NCBI GenBank assembly: GCA_016295225.1
Contig: JAEDLP010000055.1
Location: 1-11,229, forward strand
DNA length: 11,229 nucleotides
Reading direction: 5' to 3'
Origin: Oscillospiraceae bacterium
GTDB taxonomy: Bacteria; Bacillota; Clostridia; Oscillospirales; Oscillospiraceae
The notes under the pieces were generated by a model that saw only the letters and a list, made by a program, of their open reading frames with translations, searched no databases and was not told the DNA's origin. Position 1 is the stretch's first letter. The number at the start of each line of letters is the position of its first letter. Made by a program: the position numbers and the translations under genes. Below, piece after piece: positions 6,228 through 11,041 of the stretch.

Positions 6228-7229
6228 TCACTGGCCCACTTCTTCGGCGGTTTCGGCCAGGTCGGCGGGCAGTTCCAGGTTCAGGGAAGCCAGAGCGGCG
6301 CCGTTCACGTACAGGGCGTAGTTCTCGATGACCTCATAGGGCAGGTCCTGGCAGGTTGCCTCCCCGGTGAGGACCTTGGCGGCCATGAGACCGGTCTGGA
6401 TGCCCAGCTGGACGTAGTCCAGGCCCGCGCCGGCCACGCAGCCCAGCTTCACCTGCTCGATCTCGGAGCCGTACACGGGGATGCCCGCCTCGTTGGTCTT
6501 CTCCAGGATGGAGCCCAGAACGCCCACCACGTTGTTGTCGGTCAGGTTGGAGAGGCAGTCCACCTCCTTGGCGATGAGGGTGTCCACCGCCTGGGTGACC
6601 TCGGACTGGGCGGTGACGCCCACGGCCTCGATGGTGAAGCCGTAGTCGGCGGCCAGCTCCTCATAGATTCCCACGGAGTAGACGGAGTTGGGCTCGCTGG
6701 TGGTGTAGACGATACCGATGGTGTCGGCCTCGGGCTGGAGGGCCCGGATCAGCTGGAGCTGACCCTCCACGGGCAGCACGTCGGAGGTGCCGGTGATGTT
6801 GCCGCTGTCCAGCTTGGCCCCCACGGGGTCGGTGATGGCGGTGAAGATCACGGGGATGTCCTTGTCCTCCGCCGCCGCGTAGCAGGCAGTGGCCGAGGGG
6901 GTGGCGATGCCCACCATCAGAGCCGCGTCCTCGGCGGAGAAAGCCTGGGCGATCTGGATGGCCATGTTGTCGTCAAAGCTGGCGTTCTGATAGTCGATGG
7001 TGTAGTCGGTGCCCTCCACCAGGCCGGCCTGCTCCAGACCCTGGAGGAAGCCCTCCCGGCAGTTGTCCAGGGAGCCGTGCTGGCCGTACTGGCTGATGCC
7101 GATGACGGGGATCTCTCCGGCGGTCTCACCGCCGGTCTCGCCGCCGGTCTCGCCGCCGCCGCAGGCGCACAGGGACAGGGCCATGCCCAGGGACAAAACG
7201 CCGCACAGATACTTCTTCACATTTTTCAT
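6228..7229 (-). CDS. trpX: ABC transporter substrate-binding lipoprotein (tryptophan importer)
   Basis: A 333-aa lipoprotein that should capture substrate outside the membrane. A lipoprotein signal is present: MKNVKK, a hydrophobic core, then LCAC with C23 as the likely lipidated cysteine. A short Gly-Glu-Thr linker (about residues 24-39) contains a direct repeat GGETGGET, encoded by repeated GCCGGTCTC-type DNA. The mature domain (IPVIGISQYGQHGSLDNCREGF..., PVIFTAITDPVGAKL, GIVYTTSEPNS) matches the COG2984/PF04392 binding-protein family. AAGGAG lies just upstream of the start. It is the first gene of trpXYZ and follows a T-box leader that reads a Trp codon, so L-tryptophan is the likely ligand; related proteins can also bind tyrosine or other compounds. 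Confidence 0.9.
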   Translation of the reverse strand: MKNVKKYLCGVLSLGMALSLCACGGGETGGETGGETAGEIPVIGISQYGQHGSLDNCREGFLQGLEQAGLVEGTDYTIDYQNASFDDNMAIQIAQAFSAEDAALMVGIATPSATACYAAAEDKDIPVIFTAITDPVGAKLDSGNITGTSDVLPVEGQLQLIRALQPEADTIGIVYTTSEPNSVYSVGIYEELAADYGFTIEAVGVTAQSEVTQAVDTLIAKEVDCLSNLTDNNVVGVLGSILEKTNEAGIPVYGSEIEQVKLGCVAGAGLDYVQLGIQTGLMAAKVLTGEATCQDLPYEVIENYALYVNGAALASLNLELPADLAETAEEVGQ

Positions 7230-7292
7230 GATGATCTCTCCTTTTTCTTTTTTTCATTCGATGCTTCCCGATGGTGGGAGAGGGCTGGGGGA

Positions 7293-7345
7293 CAAAATAA
7301 AAAAGCCCTGTTCCACTCGTTTCCTTCAACGAAATGGGACAAGAC
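7293..7345 (-). terminator. T-box terminator hairpin
   Basis: On the minus strand GTCTTGTCCCATTTCGTT pairs, with one bulge and one mismatch, with AACGAGTGGAACAGGGC, followed by TTTTTTATTTTG. The GTCCC part also pairs with GGG of the T-box motif, giving the mutually exclusive antiterminator. Confidence 0.88.
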
Positions 7346-7590
7346 TAAACTTCCTGCGGTACCACCCAAATTGACGCATTGCGCCCGCTCATGTTCGCGT
7401 ACCATCATACGCGCCGCCCGGATAACGGGTGCGGTCCCCGTCGGCCGCTACTGACCTTTCGGTGTTCGCTCCGCCCTCGTAAGGCCATTCCCTCTCAGTC
7501 CTCCCACCGCGATTCCACCATCCGCGGCTCTCTGCAGGGCCTCTCTGAGAGGTACTATTCTTACTCACTGGTTTGCTTTGGTTTTAACTT
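7293..7590 (-). promoter_or_regulatory. T-box leader, tryptophan-specific (UGG specifier)
   Basis: On the minus strand the T-box consensus TGGGTGGTACCGC (complement of 7356-7368) is followed by a terminator. Stem I is clear: GTAAG (7560-7564) pairs with CTTAC (7479-7483), and CCTCTCAG (7545-7552) pairs with CTGAGAGG (7491-7498). The internal loop between them has AATAGTA on one side and GAATGGC on the other, that is, the loop E signature AGUA/GAA followed by the codon UGG (complement of 7485-7487). The distal GAGAGCCGCGGATGGTGGAA segment fits the tRNA-elbow contact region. Uncharged tRNA-Trp should stabilise the antiterminator and allow expression of trpXYZ. Confidence 0.93.
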
Positions 7591-7596
7591 GTCTCT

Positions 7597-7626
7597 AGCA
7601 TAGCACCGGACCCGGGAAATCGTCAA
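7597..7626 (-). promoter_or_regulatory. Promoter of the T-box-trpXYZ operon
   Basis: On the minus strand TTGACG (complement of 7621-7626), 18 bp, then TATGCT (complement of 7597-7602) with an extended TGC before it. It lacks the dyad seen at the three promoters further upstream, so it appears to be separately controlled. Confidence 0.8.
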
Positions 7627-7682
7627 GACGCAGTTATCCACAAAAGAACCCCGCTTTTTCCCCCGGCCTCTGCGCGCATCCC

Positions 7683-7723
7683 ACAAAACAAAGAAACCAC
7701 AGTGGACCGACCATCCACTGTGG
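7683..7723 (-). terminator. Terminator of small RNA A
   Basis: A 10-bp perfect stem CCACAGTGGA (7697-7706) / TCCACTGTGG (7714-7723) with a 7-base loop. On the minus strand it is followed by TTTCTTTGTTTTG, an imperfect but U-rich tail. Confidence 0.8.
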
Positions 7724-7861
7724 CTGCTTTCTGAGGAAGCTGAGCGGTCTCAAGAGAGCGGGAGACCTTGGGAGCCCGGCCAGGAGAGGCGACCGGGGTC
7801 TGATCCAGCTTCGATGTATGGTCTGGCTCTGGGGCGGAGCCTTTCATACGTTCTCTTCCGT
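7685..7861 (-). ncRNA. Putative small RNA A, LysR-type promoter
   Basis: A transcript of about 175 nt is predicted from promoter A to a terminator. It folds into several hairpins: GGTCTC (7746-7751) with GAGACC (7762-7767), and CCCGG (7775-7779) with CCGGG (7793-7797). The loop of the latter is C/U-rich on the RNA (complement of 7780-7790, GCCTCTCCTGG) and could pair with ribosome binding sites. A 74-codon frame (7847-7623) exists but runs straight through the terminator and has only a weak ribosome site, so it is probably not translated. No known RNA family is recognised. That it is non-coding is inferred. Confidence 0.6.
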
Positions 7862-7867
7862 GTCTTT

Positions 7868-7935
7868 ACTATACTAAAAATCCTGCCATTTGTAAAACGA
7901 GAAAGCCACATAGCTCCCATCAGAGTTTCTGATGG
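7868..7935 (-). promoter_or_regulatory. Promoter A with LysR-type operator
   Basis: On the minus strand: a perfect 19-bp dyad CCATCAGAAACTCTGATGG (7917-7935, 8-bp arms), 20 bp, TTTACA (7891-7896), 17 bp, TATAGT (7868-7873). The dyad contains ATC-N9-GAT and T-N11-A, the classic LysR-type recognition motif, centred near -65, where that family usually binds. Confidence 0.85.
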
Positions 7936-7949
7936 GATAAATCCACCTC

Positions 7950-7980
7950 AAAAAAAAACGCCTGCGGGAAGCAGGCGTTT
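7950..7980 (-). terminator. Terminator of the small membrane protein mRNA
   Basis: On the minus strand AAACGCCTGC (7971-7980 complement) pairs with GCAGGCGTTT (7956-7965 complement) around a 5-base loop, followed by a run of nine T. It ends 14 bases before operator A. Confidence 0.93.
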
Positions 7981-8018
7981 CTCTATGGTTCCGGTGGGGG
8001 AGTGTCGTCTCGTCACCG

Positions 8019-8207
8019 TCAGGTTTTATGCTTTCTTTCGTTGAGCCAGTCAGACCAGGCCTGGGCCAGGCCCACAGCCCCGATGGCGCCGCAGGCGGCG
8101 AAGGGAATGCCGATCTGACCACCCGTCTGGCTCAGAGCCACCACATAAGCTACCATCATAATGACCCATGCGATCATGGCAAATCTGCTATTTTCCGTCT
8201 TTTTCAT
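8019..8207 (-). CDS. Small two-helix membrane protein, unknown function
   Basis: A 62-aa protein, MKKTENSRFAMIAWVIMMVA..., starting 7 bases after GAAAGGAG. A start 6 codons further upstream would place this ribosome site inside the gene, so the inner ATG is chosen. Two hydrophobic segments are visible, about residues 9-27 and 32-50, joined by SQTGGQ, with basic residues at both ends (KKTENSR and NERKHKT). A hairpin-like protein with both ends in the cytoplasm is likely. It has its own LysR-type promoter (B) and a strong terminator, with a ~90-base leader. I do not recognise the family. The shared promoter design with two putative small RNAs suggests it responds to the same signal. Confidence 0.8.
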   Translation of the reverse strand: MKKTENSRFAMIAWVIMMVAYVVALSQTGGQIGIPFAACGAIGAVGLAQAWSDWLNERKHKT

Positions 8208-8302
8208 AAAAAAGCTCCTTTCCATATTTCTCAGAAGTGGATATTCACCGAGAAAAGAAGGATGTACCGGCCGGGTCTCGCTTTCTTTTTCTTTCTGTCT
8301 CT

Positions 8303-8370
8303 ATCTTACCCCAATCTGTGCCCTTTGTAAAACGAGAAAAGCGCATCCGTTCCATCAAAGACCCTGATGG
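8303..8370 (-). promoter_or_regulatory. Promoter B with LysR-type operator
   Basis: On the minus strand: dyad CCATCAGGGTCTTTGATGG (8352-8370; outer 6 bp paired), 20 bp, TTTACA (8326-8331), 17 bp, TAAGAT (8303-8308). Spacings are identical to those of promoters A and C, and ATC-N9-GAT is intact. The segment CTTTTCTCGT just before the -35 is nearly the same as in promoter A. Confidence 0.85.
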
Positions 8371-8388
8371 TTCCATCCCCGGTGCAGC

Positions 8389-8415
8389 AAAAAGCACCTG
8401 CATTTCAGCAGGTGC
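8389..8415 (-). terminator. Terminator of small RNA C
   Basis: On the minus strand GCACCTGC (8408-8415) pairs perfectly with GCAGGTGC (8394-8401) around a 6-base loop, followed by TTTTTGC. It lies 19 bases before operator B. Confidence 0.88.
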
Positions 8416-8634
8416 CTTTGCAGCAGGGCCAATGTCCAAATACCGCGCCGTGGAACGCAGAGCACTTGCCGGCCGATGGCCACAGCCGGCAAAGATAGAA
8501 AAAGGTGGAAGGGAAGGTCGCCAAGCAAAGGAAGGTAGGACTTGCTCCGGTCACCCCGAGTGTCAGGGGGTGCTCTCCCAGAGAAGGGCGGGGAGAAGAC
8601 TGCGCGGTTACATTGCCCCTTGCTTTCTTTGGTT
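8389..8634 (-). ncRNA. Putative small RNA C, divergent from the lysR gene
   Basis: A transcript of about 245 nt is predicted from promoter C to a perfect terminator. It is rich in hairpins: TCTCCC (8574-8579) with GGGAGA (8591-8596), ACCCC (8553-8557) with GGGGT (8567-8571), and TTGCCGGC (8466-8473) with GCCGGCAA (8485-8492). Between hairpins are C/U-rich stretches on the RNA, CTACCTTCCTTT (complement of 8528-8537 region) and CCTTCCCTTCCACC (complement of 8503-8518 region), which resemble anti-Shine-Dalgarno pairing segments of Firmicute small RNAs. No frame with a ribosome binding site fits inside it; the 112-codon frame here starts upstream of the promoter. No known RNA family is recognised. 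Confidence 0.62.
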
Positions 8635-8648
8635 GGTTCCACTATACT
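8620..8648 (+). promoter_or_regulatory. Promoter of the LysR-type regulator gene
   Basis: TTGCTT (8620-8625), 17 bp, TATACT (8643-8648). Its -10 box overlaps the -10 box of promoter C on the other strand, so the two promoters probably compete for polymerase. The -35 match is only moderate. Confidence 0.6.
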
Positions 8649-8708
8649 AAAGACGGAATCATTTGTAAAATCGGAACTTCGTATACTTACCATCAGAGCC
8701 TCTTATGG
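8641..8708 (-). promoter_or_regulatory. Promoter C with LysR-type operator
   Basis: On the minus strand: dyad CCATAAGAGGCTCTGATGG (8690-8708; 7 of 8 arm pairs), 20 bp, TTTACA (8664-8669), 17 bp, TATAGT (8641-8646). The dyad lies in the leader of the lysR gene and ends at its ribosome binding site, a position suited to autorepression while activating the divergent RNA. Confidence 0.85.
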
Positions 8709-8721
8709 AAAGGACGCCGCC

Positions 8722-9594
8722 ATGGATCACAATAAACGAAACGCGCTGCTCACCGCCATTGACGTGGGCAACATGACCCGGGCCGCCGAGCAGCTGGGGT
8801 ACACCCAGTCCGGTCTGAGCTACATCATCAAAACCCTGGAGGCCGAGTTCGGCTTCCCTCTGCTGGTGCGCTCCCGCTCCGGCGTCCGCCCCACGGCGGA
8901 CTGTATGCGCATCCTCCCCATCCTCCGGGACCTCCACCACAAGAGCCAGATGCTGGAGCAGGAGGTGGCGGACATCCGTGGTCTGGCGGTGGGCGCGGTC
9001 TCCGTGGGGGTCTTCCCCTGCATCTCCCGGTTCTGGATGCCCACCATCCTGCGGAACTTCACCACCCGGTATCCCGGCATCACCCTGTCCATCCGGGAGA
9101 GCGGCCAGGAGGATCTGGACCAGTGGCTGCGGGACGGCTCCGTGGACCTGCTCCTCTACAGCCGCCAGCCCAACTACACCCACCAGTGGATTCAGTTCAT
9201 GCAGGACGACCTGTGCGCCGTGGTGCCCGAGGGACATCCCCTGGCTCCCTGCCGGGAGATCGCCCTGGATCAGCTCACCGGGGAGCCCTTCATCATGGAG
9301 GACGGCGCCCACGACCACGACATCCCACGGCTGCTGAAGGACTCCGGCTTTCACCCCAACGTCTGCTGGTCCTCCAAGGACGAGCTGGCCATCCTGAATA
9401 TGGTGGCCGCCGGTCTGGGGGTGAGCGTCCTGCCCGGCCTGTACCTCCAGGATATGCCCCCCGGGGTCAAGGCCCTGCCCCTGGTTCCCCGGGCCTACCG
9501 CCAGCTGGGGGCCGCCATGCTGAGCCTGGAGGAGCTCTCCCCCGCCGCCCGGCGGTTCCTGGACAGCGCCAAGACCACCATGGGGGTCCTGTAA
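8722..9594 (+). CDS. LysR-type transcriptional regulator
   Basis: A 290-aa DNA-binding regulator. The N-terminal winged helix-turn-helix (about 5-62) reads NALLTAIDVGNMTRAAEQLGYTQSGLSYIIKTLEAEFG, then FPLLVRSRSGVRPTADC, a standard LysR layout. A linker helix follows (about 65-85), then a periplasmic-binding-protein-like effector domain from GAVSVGVFPCISRFWMP to the end, with GDPIAP-like PEGHPLA and the conserved GLGVSVLPG near the C-terminus. The open frame extends upstream to 8542, but the ATG at 8722 follows AAAGGA and begins the HTH; the extension would cross the operator. It is divergent from small RNA C and shares its control region. The effector is unknown. Three operators with the LysR-type motif nearby are its likely targets. 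Confidence 0.93.
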   Translation: MDHNKRNALLTAIDVGNMTRAAEQLGYTQSGLSYIIKTLEAEFGFPLLVRSRSGVRPTADCMRILPILRDLHHKSQMLEQEVADIRGLAVGAVSVGVFPCISRFWMPTILRNFTTRYPGITLSIRESGQEDLDQWLRDGSVDLLLYSRQPNYTHQWIQFMQDDLCAVVPEGHPLAPCREIALDQLTGEPFIMEDGAHDHDIPRLLKDSGFHPNVCWSSKDELAILNMVAAGLGVSVLPGLYLQDMPPGVKALPLVPRAYRQLGAAMLSLEELSPAARRFLDSAKTTMGVL

Positions 9595-9619
9595 CCCGCC
9601 TTGCTAACCCCGTACAAGG

Positions 9620-9652
9620 AACCCCCGGAGAGATCGCGACTCTCCGGGGGTT
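9620..9652. terminator. Terminator-like hairpin after the lysR gene
   Basis: A perfect 13-bp GC-rich stem (9620-9632 with 9640-9652) with a 7-base loop begins 25 bases after the stop codon. Only TTCTC follows on the plus strand, so it is a weak match to an intrinsic terminator despite the strong stem. Confidence 0.6.
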
Positions 9653-9663
9653 CTCCGTGGATG

Positions 9664-9687
9664 GCATACAAAATTTCATTTGTGTGC
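9664..9687. other. Inverted repeat near the edge of the phage-like region
   Basis: GCATACAAA (9664-9672) pairs with TTTGTGTGC (9679-9687), with one G-T pair and a 6-base loop. The palindrome TATCATGATA follows at 9688-9697. It lies between the host-like lysR gene and the repressor gene. It could be the repressor transcript end or lie near an attachment site; neither can be shown. Confidence 0.35.
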
Positions 9688-9730
9688 TATCATGATACAT
9701 TCGTTCTCTGGGAATTGCAATGTCTTCCTT

Positions 9731-10381
9731 TCAATCTTTGAAGTGCCTCGTGAACCCCACGGCCTTCCCCAAAACGCGGACGCCGTTCATGGCTCCCCCG
9801 GCAAAGACCATGGGCTCATAGCTGCTGTTCTCCGGGATCAGAAGCACCGTGTCCCCGATCCGCTTGAACCGTTTCAGGGTGGCCTCGTCCTCCCCTACCA
9901 TCACGGCGGCGATCTCTCCGGTCTCCACCTCTGGCTGTTCCCGGATGTAGACAATATCGCCGTCCTCGATCCCCGCCCCGATCATGCTGTCGCCCCGGCA
10001 GATCAGGGTGAAATCACAGCGGATGGACACCGGAACCAAATCATAGTTCTCAATGTTCTGCTCCGCCAGGATGGGCTGCCCGCAGGCAATCTGACCCAGA
10101 CGGGGAACCCGGTAGACCTCGGGCGGCGGAAGAAGGTTTTTGGCCGGATAGGGGCTGCCCTCTTCTTCCATCCCGATCAGCTCCTTGGGGTCCATATTCA
10201 GGGCCGCAGACAGAGATTTCAGCCTCGCAATGGGGATATTCTTAATGGCCCCTGTTTCGTATCGCTGCAGCGTCGATTTGCTCATGCCTGCTTGATCCGC
10301 CAACTCCTGATAGGTGTAGTTCATTTGCAGCCTTCTCGTTTTCAGACGATTGGCGATTTCCATATAATTCAGTTCCTTCAT
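9731..10381 (-). CDS. Phage-type repressor, XRE HTH plus S24 peptidase
   Basis: A 216-aa CI/LexA-like repressor. The N-terminal XRE helix-turn-helix (about 7-65) reads ANRLKTRRLQMNYTYQELADQAGMSKSTLQRYETG. The C-terminal S24 domain has the serine nucleophile in GDSMIGAGIEDGD (S132) and the lysine base in EATLKRF (K170). The expected self-cleavage site is Cys-Gly at 100-101 (GQIACGQP), as in UmuD, rather than Ala-Gly. The frame is open upstream to 10486, but the ATG at 10381 follows GAGGGGTG and begins the domain; the extension would overlap the promoter. It faces away from the early genes at 10598, the usual arrangement of a lysogeny switch, and would be inactivated after RecA activation by DNA damage. 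Confidence 0.92.
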   Translation of the reverse strand: MKELNYMEIANRLKTRRLQMNYTYQELADQAGMSKSTLQRYETGAIKNIPIARLKSLSAALNMDPKELIGMEEEGSPYPAKNLLPPPEVYRVPRLGQIACGQPILAEQNIENYDLVPVSIRCDFTLICRGDSMIGAGIEDGDIVYIREQPEVETGEIAAVMVGEDEATLKRFKRIGDTVLLIPENSSYEPMVFAGGAMNGVRVLGKAVGFTRHFKD

Positions 10382-10403
10382 CGGTTTCACCCCTCTGTCC
10401 CAT

Positions 10404-10432
10404 ATCATACACCACTTGACCCATTTATGCAA
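10404..10432 (-). promoter_or_regulatory. Promoter of the repressor gene
   Basis: On the minus strand TTGCAT (complement of 10427-10432), 17 bp, TATGAT (complement of 10404-10409). The -35 box lies within an operator-like site, which suggests autoregulation. Confidence 0.75.
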
Positions 10433-10434
10433 CA
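10420..10434 (+). promoter_or_regulatory. Repressor operator-like site O1
   Basis: CCCATTTATGCAACA covers the repressor -35 box. It matches site O3 (10553-10567) at 14 of 15 positions. A shared 15-mer in one switch region suggests repressor binding sites. Confidence 0.6.
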
Positions 10435-10447
10435 CCCTTTTAAAAAA

Positions 10448-10456
10448 GTTGCGCAT
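10448..10456 (-). promoter_or_regulatory. Possible repressor operator-like site O2
   Basis: GTTGCGCAT is, on the minus strand, ATGCGCAAC, close to the ATGCAAC core of O1 and O3 but with two extra bases. It lies 6 bases upstream of the early promoter -35. Confidence 0.4.
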
Positions 10457-10462
10457 TTGGGG

Positions 10463-10491
10463 TTGACGGATTCCCAGCCAGGTCATACAAT
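10463..10491 (+). promoter_or_regulatory. Early promoter of the phage-like region
   Basis: TTGACG (10463-10468), 17 bp, TACAAT (10486-10491). It drives the gene at 10598 through a ~100-base leader containing O3 and is divergent from the repressor promoter. Confidence 0.8.
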
Positions 10492-10552
10492 AGAGTTATC
10501 CTAAATCCGCAACGCACAAGGATTCGATCCCCTATTTTTTTGCCGTTACTGT

Positions 10553-10567
10553 CCCATATATGCAACA
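10553..10567 (+). promoter_or_regulatory. Repressor operator-like site O3
   Basis: CCCATATATGCAACA lies in the leader of the early gene, about 15 bases before its AGGAGG. It is nearly identical to O1, so repressor here could block elongation of the early transcript. Confidence 0.55.
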
Positions 10568-10597
10568 TCAGACCAAAAAAGCAAAGGAGGAATCAAC

Positions 10598-11041
10598 ATG
10601 CCCAGAGAACCCAATGCCTACGTTGATTGGGAAAAACTCTCCCTGAACGGGATCAAGCTGAACCCCGGCTGCCGGGACTGCGTCTTTTCCAGCAAGGATG
10701 GCTGGTGCATCTATTACCTCATCACCGGCCAAAGACGAAAGGCGAAGGCCGGAAAGGACGGATGCCGCAGGAAATGGACCACCCCGCTTCTGACCGGACA
10801 CCCCAACCTGCTTCTGTCCCACCGGACCATCCGGGAACCCCGCCGGGGGGCCCATCGGCCCGCCATGGACGAAGCAAAAGCGAAAGAACTCTATGACAAG
10901 GGAGCCAAGGACGTGCAGATTGCCGCCGCCCTGAACTGCTCCAAAGCCACCGTGCTGCGATGGCGGCAGCGAACCCGCCTGCCCTCCCATTTCAGACCCG
11001 ACGCCCAGAGAAAGGATCGTGGCATCCATGGGGCGCTCTGA
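10598..11041 (+). CDS. Phage-like early protein with cysteine cluster and HTH
   Basis: A 147-aa protein, first gene after the early promoter, with AAAGGAGG 7 bases before its ATG. The N-terminal third carries cysteines C25, C28, C37 and C56 (CRDC...WCIYY...DGC), which may bind a metal. The C-terminal half has a predicted helix-turn-helix, about 91-127 (DEAKAKELYDKGAKDVQIAAALNCSKATVLRWRQRTRLP), of the kind seen in phage regulators and resolvase-like proteins. A basic segment (REPRRGAHRP) lies between. The family is not recognised. Position and layout suggest an early DNA-binding regulator, such as an antirepressor- or Cro-like role, but that is inference. It overlaps the next gene by 14 bases. 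Confidence 0.75.
   Translation: MPREPNAYVDWEKLSLNGIKLNPGCRDCVFSSKDGWCIYYLITGQRRKAKAGKDGCRRKWTTPLLTGHPNLLLSHRTIREPRRGAHRPAMDEAKAKELYDKGAKDVQIAAALNCSKATVLRWRQRTRLPSHFRPDAQRKDRGIHGAL

Noticed and set aside
7119..7160. Short tandem repeat of GCCGGTCTC-type units
   Set aside because: It encodes the Gly-Glu-Thr linker after the lipoprotein cysteine of trpX, a common flexible tether, and is not a separate element.
7480..7482. UAC as the T-box specifier (tyrosine)
   Set aside because: These bases pair with GTAAG at 7560-7564 in the lower part of stem I; the specifier loop with the AGUA/GAA signature presents UGG instead.
7623..7847. Minus-strand frame of 74 codons downstream of promoter A
   Set aside because: It reads through a clear terminator hairpin and the trpXYZ -35 box region and has only a weak ribosome site; treated as part of a non-coding RNA.
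8355..8693. Minus-strand frame of 112 codons across promoter C and RNA C
   Set aside because: Its start lies upstream of the predicted transcription start and it overlaps the terminator and operator B.
10517..10532. AAGGATTCGATCCCCT resembles a tRNA T-arm and could be an attachment core
   Set aside because: No tRNA body surrounds it and no second copy is visible in the window; the match is too short.
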